Assembly: GCF_037646455.1 (NCBI RefSeq)
Contig: NZ_JBBIXN010000002.1
Coordinates: 682,001 to 746,000 of the forward strand
Length of the DNA stretch: 64,000 nt
Direction of reading: 5' to 3'
Source of the DNA: Draconibacterium mangrovi_A
GTDB lineage: Bacteria; Bacteroidota; Bacteroidia; Bacteroidales; Prolixibacteraceae
Shown: positions 19,501 to 27,113 of the stretch, one piece after another
How positions within the stretch are numbered: position 1 is the stretch's first letter
Layout of the letters: the number at the start of each line of letters is the position of its first letter
Translations under genes and position numbers: made by a program
The notes under the pieces: model-generated
Database searches by the model: none
What the model saw: the letters and a program-made list of their open reading frames with translations, nothing else
What the model was told of the DNA's origin: nothing

Positions 19501-19856
19501 TTGAGGTGTCGCTTTGTTAAACGGTTAAAATGTTTTTTCGTGGTATCAAGCAGTTTAATAAACGTAATGAACAAAGCCAGGTGTGGTGTGATTTCCGAAC
19601 CGTTTTCGAGCTCTTCCAAAAAACTTGTCAATTCATCTTTTGCGATAAAAAAGTCCTGCCAGTTACCGGCCGGAACCTGGTCGTTTTTGGTATCGAAATA
19701 GTTGACGTGATCCGCAAAATCCCAGGCAAATTTCATCCACTCTTCCAGCCCAAAATCGTTCAGTTTTACCCATGCCGGATCGAGCGCCTCAATAAACCGC
19801 GATTGTTGTTCGGCTCCCTCACGAGGTAGTAATATGTCTTTTCCGCAATTTGCCAT
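16545..19856 (-). CDS. eCIS baseplate J-like wedge protein (Afp11-like)
   Basis: A 1,103-aa baseplate protein. The C-terminal quarter, from about residue 840, holds the baseplate J pattern (SAFYRRVSERLRHKNRAITL, then WDYEHLVLQEFPEIHKVKCL, then LVVIPDI, and later VRVDLKVQFHEGYDEVYYKS). The larger N-terminal part, including the conserved start FIEALDPAWVKLNDFGLEEW and beta-rich sections around 450-650, is specific to this eCIS lineage. With the neighbouring 919-aa protein it probably forms the heterodimeric wedge around the spike. Gap to the gp25-like gene is 11 nt. The first residues MANCGKDILLPREG lack a signal peptide, as expected for a cytoplasmically assembled particle. Confidence 0.82.
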   Translation of the reverse strand: MANCGKDILLPREGAEQQSRFIEALDPAWVKLNDFGLEEWMKFAWDFADHVNYFDTKNDQVPAGNWQDFFIAKDELTSFLEELENGSEITPHLALFITFIKLLDTTKKHFNRLTKRHLNFYYKKVLKLEKQAATPDTVHVLFELAKNAESEIISESTALDAGKDANGKKLIYKTEEDLVANQAKVAALKSVYNDHEYQKIKAADVANSYDGAGADFPDKSVKWWPFAYYEVPPETNEPDLREYPELPDAKIGFAVAGEILELQEGERFVQLTLDFDTALSKSYSFDDLKANLEILCTGEKGWLNSAEIIETFKNNAIGADFSSGSNASDLSLIHILFKIPKDEKAVVAYDKKIHAENFDTEFPVCRVLINTSNETGHELYRDLVDKKLNELSIDVAAVGVENLTLYNDIGAINAAKPFYPFGTQPVKKSKFYVDYAELYKKKWNKLNINVEWKNTPDDFKDWYYAYRQNKLARFSGKNYITGIYDIPEIDSSSDSGDETSDSATFPNVQLNAVSGQFNFSGLGNISQFNFLTKTLIVKNNSYFTAAVELNQQEVWTVQSELKEVSLFDEPVEQIFYFSFDLSNPDAENENVGPVRLSLNTPFLHDMYPRLYALAMSNEDKSVIVPNEPYTPFIEKLTLDYYASAKLKPDEDTYEVKDFELYHEHPFGQALEDIEQKIANKILHGDEAKIQHAVPTYCNGGELYIGLENAQPQQNVSLLVQVLEGSENPEAESFVGKQKVEWWMLCSNEWKRLERSSIISNQTDNLLKSGIFKFKIPKEATSDNTLLPDGMMWLRARIHKKYNAVSKVIGIHAQAVEAKFENNNNKLDHLNDGLSSNTISKMVVRPPRIKSLSQPYSSFGGQPTESDSAFYRRVSERLRHKNRAITLWDYEHLVLQEFPEIHKVKCLNHTSTKVENEKRKTSYLAPGNVLLVVIPDIVNRNVFDIYKPRVSKATLNRIENFIRKLNSPLISTKVINPEYEEVRVDLKVQFHEGYDEVYYKSVLKEDLTRLLSPWAFDSKALIQFGLSLHKSIVIDYVEKLKYVDFVSDLKLFQTDAATGKETEVKIASPNSPEAILVSSKMHGVYDVENNCSNVKIEPAEPCQS

Positions 19857-19867
19857 TTAAGTTTCGT

Positions 19868-20278
19868 TTATGTTTCGCTGCCTTCGGTTTTGTAGAATGG
19901 GAATACCATATTTTTTCGCGAGTTGGTCGACCGAATGGTGTAATCAATGTTGATCAGCAGTTCGCCTTCCAGCTCATTGATTGGATCGATGGCGATTTTA
20001 TTCACATCGATTCGTGGTTCATGATACAGGATGGCTCTTTTTATCAGATCGATCACGTAAGTTTTCAACGTAAGATTTAAGGGTTTAAAAAGCAGTTCAT
20101 CAAGATTGCAGCCGTAACCGGGAACCATAATTCGTTCACCCAAACGGGTCGACAACAAAATCTCCAGACTACTTTTTATGTCCTCTTCGTCTTCCAGAAG
20201 TTTCACGCTTTTTGTCCCCTTTTTAAATTCCGGGGGAAAACTCCATCCGCGTCCTAAAAATGAATTGTATTCCTGCAT
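19868..20278 (-). CDS. gp25/GPW-like baseplate protein (Afp9-like)
   Basis: About 136 aa. It has the GPW/gp25 lysozyme-like baseplate fold signature: FLGRGWSFPPEF at the start, DIKSSLEILLSTRLGERIM, PGYGCNLDELLF, and RAILYHEPRIDV. The protein joins inner baseplate to the first sheath ring. The ATG at 20278 is preferred over the one at 20290 because a GGAGG lies 5 nt before it and it removes the overlap with the PAAR gene. Only 1 nt separates it from the PAAR stop codon. Confidence 0.87.
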   Translation of the reverse strand: MQEYNSFLGRGWSFPPEFKKGTKSVKLLEDEEDIKSSLEILLSTRLGERIMVPGYGCNLDELLFKPLNLTLKTYVIDLIKRAILYHEPRIDVNKIAIDPINELEGELLINIDYTIRSTNSRKNMVFPFYKTEGSET

Positions 20279-20279
20279 G

Positions 20280-20573
20280 TTAACCTCCAATTATTACGGA
20301 TGCACTTCCCATTACTATTGATCCGCCGTGTGCCGTGAGATCGCCTACACGAGCGGCCGGCATTCCTCCTATAAAAACGGTTCCCGATCCCATTGCAATC
20401 GTATCGGGCGGCCCTGTACAAGTAGCCATGTCGCCTACGCGCGCTGCGGGCAATCCTTCAATCATAACCGTCGGTTCGCCGGGAGGTAAAATCGGTCCTC
20501 CAACATGTGGTGCTCCGTTCGGATTTACCATCGGACAGACGTGCATATCATTTATTCTTGCTGCTGGTGGCAT
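20280..20573 (-). CDS. PAAR-domain spike tip
   Basis: A 97-aa PAAR protein that caps the VgrG-like spike and pierces the target membrane. It shows three PAAR repeats: PAARINDMHVCPM at the start, LPAARVGDMATCTGPPD in the middle and MPAARVGDLTAHGGS near the end, with the Cys and His residues (His11, Cys13, Cys52, His82 by rough count) expected to bind the tip metal ion. There is no C-terminal extension, so no effector is fused to the tip. It lies between the spike gene (1 nt) and the gp25-like gene (1 nt). Confidence 0.93.
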   Translation of the reverse strand: MPPAARINDMHVCPMVNPNGAPHVGGPILPPGEPTVMIEGLPAARVGDMATCTGPPDTIAMGSGTVFIGGMPAARVGDLTAHGGSIVMGSASVIIGG

Positions 20574-20574
20574 A

Positions 20575-22320
20575 TCAATTTATTTGTACTAATGATCCTG
20601 TAACTTTTGTAATGGCCGATGATGCCAGTTCTGAACCGGCGCCTCCTTCGGCCTTAAATTCAGCATTGGCTGTAATGCCGACATTGGTTCCTTCGATGTT
20701 TACATCACCCGTTGCTTTTATCGAAATATCTCCGTTGCTTTCGAGTGTTATCCCGCTGGAATCGAAAGTGCTCACATTTCCCGATTCATCTTCGATTTTT
20801 ATCGTTCCTGCATCATCGTCAACCGTTATTATTTTTCCGCCGGGCGTTTCAAGAACGATCGACTTTTTCTCGTCGTTAAACAGGAATTTCAGTTCGCTGC
20901 GTGTTACAAATCCCTTTTCGTTATTGGGCTCTTCAGGCTCAAGCGGCGATGGCAATGCACTACTGTGCAACATGCCCAAAATCACCGGATCGTTTGGATC
21001 GTCATTCAGAAAACCAACGATCACCTCATCGTCCAATTCCGGGCGAAAAAAAGAACCGCGACTGTCGCCTGCATCGAGTGTTGCCACGCGTGCCCAAACA
21101 CCTTGTTCGTCGTTGTTAATAATTGGCATGCGCACTTGTACCCGGTATTCGCCATTCGGGTCGTCGTGAATTTGCGTGACTTTTGCCACGTGCAATCCGC
21201 TAACCGCACCAAGCAATCCGGCTGCCGGCATTTCATTGATATCAACTGTTTCGGAGAACCACTTAGGATTGATTCCGAATTGGGTGTCAATGGTCCAGTT
21301 GCCTTCAGTAATCTGATGACGAACGGCAGAAACATATACCTTGCCGTTGAATCGATCACCCACGCCTGACAGTATTACTGTTGTATTTGGCTTCACATCG
21401 GGCACACCCTGAAAGCGCACCCTTCCGCGCGTTTTCGACAGCTGATTAAATAACTTTTTGGCATTGGCCCAATCCTGTAAACCGGCATCGGTACTGGCGC
21501 TTCCATCGCGTAATTCCAGTTTATCGAGCTCAATTACCGAAGCCAGTTCATCGGGCGAGATATTTCCGTTGAGTTCAACATCGTCATTATTGGCTTCCTT
21601 TTCCACAATTTCCTGGTTCGCCACATCCCAGCCAAAACTGCTTACATTGGCAAACTGATTTCGGGCATCCATCTCCGCATCAAAATCAAGGATCGTAGCC
21701 CCGTAAACCAGCGTCATTTTTTCTTCCTGCGAATAATCGGGAGCCAGCACCGAAAATTTACCATCGTCGATCACACAAACTTTGCCGTTTGCCTGGGCAC
21801 GCGTTATGCAGAAATCCCAGTCGCTAACACGATACTGCACCATTTCAGGATAATCAGCGTTAGTGGATTCCACATCGGCTTCCAGTCCATGAGTACCAAT
21901 AATTTCTTCCAGAATATCGCTGTCTTTGCTGTCATAGAAATATTTGCATTTGCGGCCGATGCTCATTTTCACGGCCTTGTCTTTGCATTCAATTTCCAGC
22001 TGTGCTTTGTCGGACCGAATCTTCAGATTATGCCGGATCACAATCCCTTTGAAAATGGTTTCTTCCTCGGAATGGTAACCGCATTTAATCTCAATTTCCT
22101 TTCCGGGAACAAAGAAACTTTCGTTGCTCAATACAAAATCCTGGGCCGCAGGATCGCCGTCGAGCAAGACAATTTTTGCCCAGGGAATCCGGTTGATCTC
22201 CTTTTGCACCGTAATGCTCAAAACCTGGTTAGTAGAAGACAGTTCTTCCCCCTCTACAAGAATTTTGTAAGTAACCAGGTCGGCCGACCGTGCAGTTGGT
22301 ATGACTCGCGTTTCAGGCAT
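20575..22320 (-). CDS. VgrG-like spike protein (Afp8-like; gp27-gp5 fusion)
   Basis: A 581-aa trimeric spike subunit. Residues about 1-360 are gp27/phage late control D-like (FKGIVIRHNLKIRSDKAQLE, VSDWDFCITRAQANGKVCVI). Residues about 375-455 are the gp5 OB fold (HVAKVTQIHDDPNGEYRVQV, then VWARVATLDAG and FLNDDPNDPVILGMLHSS). Residues about 485-581 form a short beta-helix of alternating residues (GKIITVDDDAGTIKIEDESG, SNGDISIKATGDVNIEGTN). It ends without a toxin domain. The PAAR partner is encoded next, 1 nt away. Length and architecture fit an eCIS spike rather than an evolved T6SS VgrG. Confidence 0.9.
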   Translation of the reverse strand: MPETRVIPTARSADLVTYKILVEGEELSSTNQVLSITVQKEINRIPWAKIVLLDGDPAAQDFVLSNESFFVPGKEIEIKCGYHSEEETIFKGIVIRHNLKIRSDKAQLEIECKDKAVKMSIGRKCKYFYDSKDSDILEEIIGTHGLEADVESTNADYPEMVQYRVSDWDFCITRAQANGKVCVIDDGKFSVLAPDYSQEEKMTLVYGATILDFDAEMDARNQFANVSSFGWDVANQEIVEKEANNDDVELNGNISPDELASVIELDKLELRDGSASTDAGLQDWANAKKLFNQLSKTRGRVRFQGVPDVKPNTTVILSGVGDRFNGKVYVSAVRHQITEGNWTIDTQFGINPKWFSETVDINEMPAAGLLGAVSGLHVAKVTQIHDDPNGEYRVQVRMPIINNDEQGVWARVATLDAGDSRGSFFRPELDDEVIVGFLNDDPNDPVILGMLHSSALPSPLEPEEPNNEKGFVTRSELKFLFNDEKKSIVLETPGGKIITVDDDAGTIKIEDESGNVSTFDSSGITLESNGDISIKATGDVNIEGTNVGITANAEFKAEGGAGSELASSAITKVTGSLVQIN

Positions 22321-22322
22321 AT

Positions 22323-23042
22323 TTACGATACTTTTTCTATGGGCGGAAAGAATATTTTCTGTCCTACCTCTAATTTTCTAAAATTGGTGATGCGGTTTGC
22401 TTTTGCCACTTCGAGGTAATATTTCGAATCGCCGTAAATCCGGTGCGTCATCAATGGCAGCGTATCGCCCTCTTTAACCTCCCGAATGTGAGTAAGGTCG
22501 GGCGAATTATTATTCTCGGTGGCTACCCGCAAGGTATCTTCAACAAAACCTTTAAATTTTGCATTGGCTGTTGCGCGAAGCGGCGTACCGTCGGATTTAA
22601 ACAGTTTGAACGTAATATCAACTTCGGTTAAAACACCTTTGAATAAAAGCGTTCCCCACGAAATTACCAGGTAATTAGGGCGGTGTTCATCACCGTTGTA
22701 ATCAAATACCACCCGTTTAAACTGGTCGATATCTTCCATTATACCGTTTCCTTCATCGGCCGAAAGTTCGTTGTCATCGGCAGTTGAAGTGTCGCCATAA
22801 TTCACCAAAACTCCCGTTCGGTCGAAGATAAACTCCAGTTCGAGATCTTCAGGCGGTGTGCGATTATAGCGCGGCGAAGAAGAACTTGTCCCCGATGCCT
22901 GCTGCTCATTCTGCTCCACCTTGTACTTGAAAACATACTTTTCCGGGTTCAGCAAAGTCTGAAATTCGCCATGGGCAACTTCGTTATTGAACTGTTCGTC
23001 GCGGTATGCTTTTATCTGCAGTTTTGTAAGTTCTCCCGACAT
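22323..23042 (-). CDS. LysM-domain tail/baseplate adaptor (Afp7-like; gp53-type)
   Basis: A 239-aa protein. The N-terminal part has the conserved FQTLLNPEKYVFKYKVEQNE and the ELEFIFDRTGVL strand typical of the CIS peptidoglycan-binding/LysM adaptor family. A LysM motif occupies about 185-235 (REVKEGDTLPLMTHRIYGDS, ending LEVGQKIFFPP). In particles of this type the Afp7 subunit sits between the tube-proximal hub and the first tube ring, and its LysM fold is structural rather than wall-binding. A short Ser-rich stretch (GTSSSSPRY) separates strands near residue 50. Confidence 0.85.
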   Translation of the reverse strand: MSGELTKLQIKAYRDEQFNNEVAHGEFQTLLNPEKYVFKYKVEQNEQQASGTSSSSPRYNRTPPEDLELEFIFDRTGVLVNYGDTSTADDNELSADEGNGIMEDIDQFKRVVFDYNGDEHRPNYLVISWGTLLFKGVLTEVDITFKLFKSDGTPLRATANAKFKGFVEDTLRVATENNNSPDLTHIREVKEGDTLPLMTHRIYGDSKYYLEVAKANRITNFRKLEVGQKIFFPPIEKVS

Positions 23043-23043
23043 A

Positions 23044-23208
23044 TTAGCGTTCTTCTTTTTTCGATAAGATTTCCATCACCTGTTCCACACAGGCCTCAAT
23101 GATCTTTTCTTTTGAGTTGTCCCCTTCACCAACACCACTACTTTGTCGCTGTTCCGGCTCACTGGAAACATTGATCTTGATATGTAGTTCCTTAATTTCT
23201 ATCGGCAT
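23044..23208 (-). CDS. DUF5908 small eCIS protein
   Basis: A 54-aa open frame filling the gap between the tube and LysM genes (2 nt and 1 nt spacing). It begins MPIEIKELHIKINVSSEPEQ and ends in a helix (KEKIIEACVEQVMEILSKKE). The MPIEIKEL start is characteristic of the DUF5908 family, which recurs at exactly this position, between tube and LysM genes, in Bacteroidota eCIS loci. Its function is unknown; the position suggests a small tube-hub adaptor or assembly factor. Confidence 0.82.
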   Translation of the reverse strand: MPIEIKELHIKINVSSEPEQRQSSGVGEGDNSKEKIIEACVEQVMEILSKKEER

Positions 23209-23210
23209 AA

Positions 23211-23651
23211 TTATATTACGTTGAAATAGTTATAAGTAAGTTCCAGTGTTTCGATGGCCAGCTTGCTTTCTCCAGCATTAAAGTCGCTCATGCTCCATTT
23301 CACCGGGTAGGCATGAACTACGTTCCAGGTCATCAGCGGCTCATGTTTTTCATTCAGCAGTTTTACAATGAGATTGGTGGGCTTAAAGCTGAAGTTTTCA
23401 ACCGCATCACGGCACCATTTTATCACCTCCGAATCCACCAGTAGTCCGCGTTTCAGAACCAGGTTAGGATACTTGGTCCGAACGGGAACTTTGTGTTTAA
23501 ACCTGTTCTCTCCTCCTTCAGCAATTTCCTCAGTATCCACGTCAACAGTCAGTCCTGCAACCGACTGAAAACGCTGATCGCCGCTACTGGATGAGATATT
23601 CGGAAACTCAACGCTGAAATGAAATCCTATGGGTGGATGGAATTCACTCAT
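23211..23651 (-). CDS. Inner tube protein, second (Afp5-like tube initiator)
   Basis: A 146-aa phage tail tube (gp19/Hcp-fold) protein: HPPIGFHFSVEF start, QSVAGLTVDVDTEEIAEGGE, the loop KYPNLVLKRGLLVDSEVIKW, and the ending AIETLELTYNYFNV. It is a paralogue of the neighbouring 148-aa tube protein; both share the KxPxLxLKRG pattern and an IET-E-L terminal strand. Because it is next to the LysM/spike genes and more divergent, it is likely the tube initiator ring (Afp5) rather than the bulk tube. That split of roles is inferred. Confidence 0.85.
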   Translation of the reverse strand: MSEFHPPIGFHFSVEFPNISSSSGDQRFQSVAGLTVDVDTEEIAEGGENRFKHKVPVRTKYPNLVLKRGLLVDSEVIKWCRDAVENFSFKPTNLIVKLLNEKHEPLMTWNVVHAYPVKWSMSDFNAGESKLAIETLELTYNYFNVI

Positions 23652-23655
23652 TTGC

Positions 23656-24102
23656 TTATTCGATCATGGTCAGTTTTTCATGCACGAACTCGGCGGTCTC
23701 GATTGCAATTTCGTTGCCATCGGCTTTAAAATCGGTCGCCTGTATTTTGGTGATGTAGGCATTGATCGCTTTCCAGCTCACTACCGGCTCATGACTTTCG
23801 TTCAACAAACTGATCACCAGATCGCCACGATACTGCTCGCCTTCTTCCTGGAAATAAACGGTTTTCACCCATTTCTCGTAGAACTCACGCCCTTTATCGG
23901 CGAATGTTCCGCGTTTCAAAGTAATGTTGCTGTATTTTGAAAGACCGGGTTGTTTGCCTTTGTGGTATTCGGCATCGGCACCGGCACGGTACTCGATCAC
24001 TTCGCGTTCGAAGTCGAGGCCTGAAACTTCGGTGCAGTTAAATTCTGTGTCGCCAAAGCTCACTTTAAAATGAAACTTTGGTAATGGATATGTAGTTGCC
24101 AT
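23656..24102 (-). CDS. Inner tube protein, major (Afp1-like)
   Basis: A 148-aa gp19-like tube subunit: ATTYPLPKFHFKVSF start, CTEVSGLDFEREVIEYRAGA, KYSNITLKRGTFADKGREFY, and GNEIAIETAEFVHEKLT end. Hexamers stack into the tube pushed out during contraction, and the lumen can hold cargo. It follows the sheath gene by 27 nt, a usual sheath-tube order. The other tube gene is 4 nt downstream. As the paralogue nearest the sheath and the one with the canonical N-terminus it is the better candidate for the abundant tube subunit. Confidence 0.87.
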   Translation of the reverse strand: MATTYPLPKFHFKVSFGDTEFNCTEVSGLDFEREVIEYRAGADAEYHKGKQPGLSKYSNITLKRGTFADKGREFYEKWVKTVYFQEEGEQYRGDLVISLLNESHEPVVSWKAINAYITKIQATDFKADGNEIAIETAEFVHEKLTMIE

Positions 24103-24129
24103 AATTTATTCTTTTAAAGTTTTATTGAT

Positions 24130-26217
24130 TTAAACCTCCTGCATTTTGTGAGAGAATCTCAGCACGATGAATTCAGCCGGACGAACGGCTGCCATACCTA
24201 TCTCGATGATCATATAACCGTTGAGAATGTCTTGCGCTGTCATTGTTTCTCCAAGTCCAACTTTTACATAAAAAGCCTGTTCGGGTGTTGTACCTGCAAG
24301 TGCACCGGCTTTCCACTGGTTCACCAGGTAATTATCAATCATGGCTTTTACTTTTACCCAGGTATTGGCATCGTTAGGTTCGAATACGAAAACTCCGGTT
24401 GCTTTTTGCACTGACTCTTCCACCATATTAAAGAAACGTCGCACCGAAATGTAGCGCCATTCGTTGTCGTTACCGGCCAGTGTTCGTGCACCCCATACCA
24501 ATATTCCTTTTCCGGTGAAAGCCCGGATTGCATTGATGGATTTTCCACCTTGCGTATGTACATTCAGGTCGTCCTGAATATCGTTGGTTACTTTTACGGT
24601 TAATCCCGAAACATAATTCAGGCTTACATTTGCAGGTGCTTTCCATACACCGCGTTCACCATCAACACGTGCATAAACACCTGCCATGGCAGCACTTGGT
24701 GGTAGTTCGAGCGGAAGGTTTCCAATTTCGGTGAGAATCTTATTGTAAGTGGCATCGTCAACCTGTTCAACGGCATTTAAACTCCGTCCGTTCATGGCAC
24801 CGTTATTCTTGTCTTTTCCTTCTACTTTCCTGATCTCAGTGATCAGATCATTCATGTTTGTAACCACATTAGCAAAAGCATCTGAGTTTGATGTAATGCC
24901 CGTTTGTGTATTCAGCGGGGTATAATCTTCAAGCTTTTTTAGTTCAGCATCGAAGTTTACAGCGTTTACATCCAATAAATTTTTGATTTTTGTAGAAGTG
25001 TCAGCGTTTTGCATTTTCACAAACAGCTCCTTGAGGTTAATATAGACCTCATCGATCTTTCCTGCTCCTTCAAAATCAGCATTAAAGGTATTTAATGCCG
25101 CATCTATTCCGTCGGCAATTGTCTGATCTTCATCCGAAATTGTATCAGAAGCCGCTTTGGCCTCAGTGTTCAGTTTTGTTTTAAAATCATTGAGTTCGCC
25201 AAGCGATTCGAGCAATGCTTCAACCGCATCGAGAAAAGCTGTTTTTTTGGTGCTGTCGCTCGAAAAAGTTCCTCCAAGATCGAAGCCGCCGGCACTGTAC
25301 ATTTGCATTAGTACATCGCTCACTGCTCCCGAAATATCTCCGGGTGTAGTTGTCAAATCCACCAAATCAGCCACAGTAGCAGGTAATCCCGATCCGGGAC
25401 TTTCAATAGCCGTTACATTGGCATCGATGGTTTCATAAGCTGTTGCATCGTAGGAATAATGCGAGACAACAATTTTTTTAGCATCAAACTGATAATTCAG
25501 AATTGTTTTCAAAAACGGATAATAGGCTGCACCATATTTCAGGTATGCTTTATCGGCACTGATAAATTTACGCAAATCTGCAATGTTCGAATCAGTTGGG
25601 CTTGCTGCATCATAACTTAATGTATCGATAATTGTAAACCGATCCTGAAGTTTGTTACACTGCGCTAAAGCATCGTTGTAGAGGCTAAAAAATTCTGATG
25701 GAGTTGACAGTGCAGTGGCATCCGGGAAAAGAAGCAAAGTAACCTCATCCACTTTGGCCACCTCGGCCAATCCGTCATTAAAATCATCCGAATTGTTGAT
25801 CGAAGTCACCTGAGTGTCATCGTCATCCAAATCGGTTCCGTAGCGGCCAACCGAAACAATGTAACAAGGCCCGCCACCGTTGGCAAAGTATAGTTGTAAT
25901 GAATAATACATCAGGAACGGTTCCCTTGATGCGGGCTGTGTAACCACTAAATCGCGTTTTGTTACGCCATTCAGCAGGGTATCATTAATTGTAATTCCAA
26001 TGGAAGTTTCGGGTTTTGCAGTACCAAAATACGTTTCGTATTCCAGCATCGAGGTAATCCTTGTGGGAACACCTTTAAGATCGCCTTTTATTTTATTGGT
26101 CGCTTTTTCAGTATAACCAATAAAAGCAGGGATAGCTGTTTCAACTTGCGCTACCGATGGAGGCAATTTGGATATTTCCTCGATGTAAACGCCCGGTGTT
26201 TTGTAAGTTGTTGCCAT
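24130..26217 (-). CDS. Contractile sheath protein with large insertion
   Basis: A 695-aa sheath subunit. N-terminal YKTPGVYIEEISKLPPSVAQ and VETAIPAFIGYTEKA are canonical for CIS sheaths. The strand KYGAAYYPFLKT is at about 227-238 and the sheath motif LPPSAAMAGVYARVDGERG at about 505-523, followed by VWKAPAN and the C-terminal handshake region (FINA-like INAIRAFTGKGILVWGARTL and IEIGMAAVRPAEFIVLRFSH). In shorter sheaths the YYPWxK and PPSGxVAGVYAR segments are almost adjacent; here about 260 residues of low-complexity, helical sequence separate them. It is the only sheath gene in the operon, whereas Afp and PVC have several. Confidence 0.92.
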   Translation of the reverse strand: MATTYKTPGVYIEEISKLPPSVAQVETAIPAFIGYTEKATNKIKGDLKGVPTRITSMLEYETYFGTAKPETSIGITINDTLLNGVTKRDLVVTQPASREPFLMYYSLQLYFANGGGPCYIVSVGRYGTDLDDDDTQVTSINNSDDFNDGLAEVAKVDEVTLLLFPDATALSTPSEFFSLYNDALAQCNKLQDRFTIIDTLSYDAASPTDSNIADLRKFISADKAYLKYGAAYYPFLKTILNYQFDAKKIVVSHYSYDATAYETIDANVTAIESPGSGLPATVADLVDLTTTPGDISGAVSDVLMQMYSAGGFDLGGTFSSDSTKKTAFLDAVEALLESLGELNDFKTKLNTEAKAASDTISDEDQTIADGIDAALNTFNADFEGAGKIDEVYINLKELFVKMQNADTSTKIKNLLDVNAVNFDAELKKLEDYTPLNTQTGITSNSDAFANVVTNMNDLITEIRKVEGKDKNNGAMNGRSLNAVEQVDDATYNKILTEIGNLPLELPPSAAMAGVYARVDGERGVWKAPANVSLNYVSGLTVKVTNDIQDDLNVHTQGGKSINAIRAFTGKGILVWGARTLAGNDNEWRYISVRRFFNMVEESVQKATGVFVFEPNDANTWVKVKAMIDNYLVNQWKAGALAGTTPEQAFYVKVGLGETMTAQDILNGYMIIEIGMAAVRPAEFIVLRFSHKMQEV

Positions 26218-26237
26218 AACTGTTTTGATTTAATGTG

Positions 26238-27113
26238 TTACATGTATATTTCTGAGTATATTTTATTGTCAGCCTCGTTGGGCTTTATGATGCTTGCATC
26301 GGGATTAGGCAATTGTCCTTTGTCGAGCTCAATCTTTATAAATCCTTTTTCTGTCAGCGGATGATCCTTTTTAGTGACCAGTTGTTGTGCACTACCGTTT
26401 TCTTTTTCTACATCATCTTTATTTTTCACTGTTTGGTCGGTTCTGAAAAAGTACCGCCAGTATGTTTTTCGGTTCCGAAAAACCAGTTGAAAAGAGGCGA
26501 AAGGATTCCTGATTTTTTGCTGTGCAGTAGTAATATTAAGCGTGGAATTATCGCCTTTCATCGATAAATTAATTATCCCGAACAATCCTTTCTTTTCAGA
26601 GCTAGACAACTTGCCCAGCATATCCTTTTCACCCTCAACGCTAAGTACATAATCGTCGCCGGCTGCTTGTGTTACATTACTTTTTTTGATGAGTGGGAAA
26701 CCGGGAGATTCAGTGTTCAGTCGTCTATTGGAAAAGAAAAAGAGCTTACCTGCATTCGATAGATCAAGATGCGTAAGATTGTAAAAATTGTGATCTATAA
26801 GTTTTAACAAAAATGTGAATTCCAATGTGTCATCCAGTGTTACCAGTGGAGTGGAATCACTATTCTCTGAAACGTGTGCCCAAACAGTAAAACCGGTATT
26901 AGTGGTTTTAAAAACCAGTTTATGACCGGCCATTTGGCGCAGAGTTACAGTTGAAGGGACCAATTCAAAAATGGTTGAAATATCAAAGTCGGCAAGCTGC
27001 TTTTTCTTGTCTTTATCGTTCATTAAAAAGAACTCATCATTTCCTTTATCTAAATAATAAAGGTGTAATATCTTTACCTCGAACAGGGGTTTATATGTGA
27101 TTGAAAACGTCAT
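26238..27113 (-). CDS. Uncharacterised eCIS-operon protein, 291 aa
   Basis: Not recognised as a named family. The protein has no signal peptide or membrane segment. It starts MTFSITYKPLFEVKILHLYY and is beta-rich in the first half (TIFELVPSTVTLRQMAGHKL, FTVWAHVSEN, TLEFTFLLKLID). A conserved-looking middle motif (NPFASFQLVFRNRKTYWRYF) precedes an acidic/basic C-terminal tail. Its stop overlaps nothing but its start overlaps the DUF4255 gene end by 4 nt, so expression is coupled to the cap protein. A role at the sheath or tube terminus, or as an assembly factor, is suggested only by position between the DUF4255 and sheath genes. Confidence 0.7.
   Translation of the reverse strand: MTFSITYKPLFEVKILHLYYLDKGNDEFFLMNDKDKKKQLADFDISTIFELVPSTVTLRQMAGHKLVFKTTNTGFTVWAHVSENSDSTPLVTLDDTLEFTFLLKLIDHNFYNLTHLDLSNAGKLFFFSNRRLNTESPGFPLIKKSNVTQAAGDDYVLSVEGEKDMLGKLSSSEKKGLFGIINLSMKGDNSTLNITTAQQKIRNPFASFQLVFRNRKTYWRYFFRTDQTVKNKDDVEKENGSAQQLVTKKDHPLTEKGFIKIELDKGQLPNPDASIIKPNEADNKIYSEIYM

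Noticed and set aside
20507..21169. 220-codon open frame on the plus strand
   Set aside because: Antisense to the PAAR and VgrG-like genes; no recognisable protein features and no independent signals.
20280..26217. Type VI secretion system
   Set aside because: No TssJLM membrane complex, no ClpV, and the sheath is a single long phage-type protein rather than TssB/TssC.
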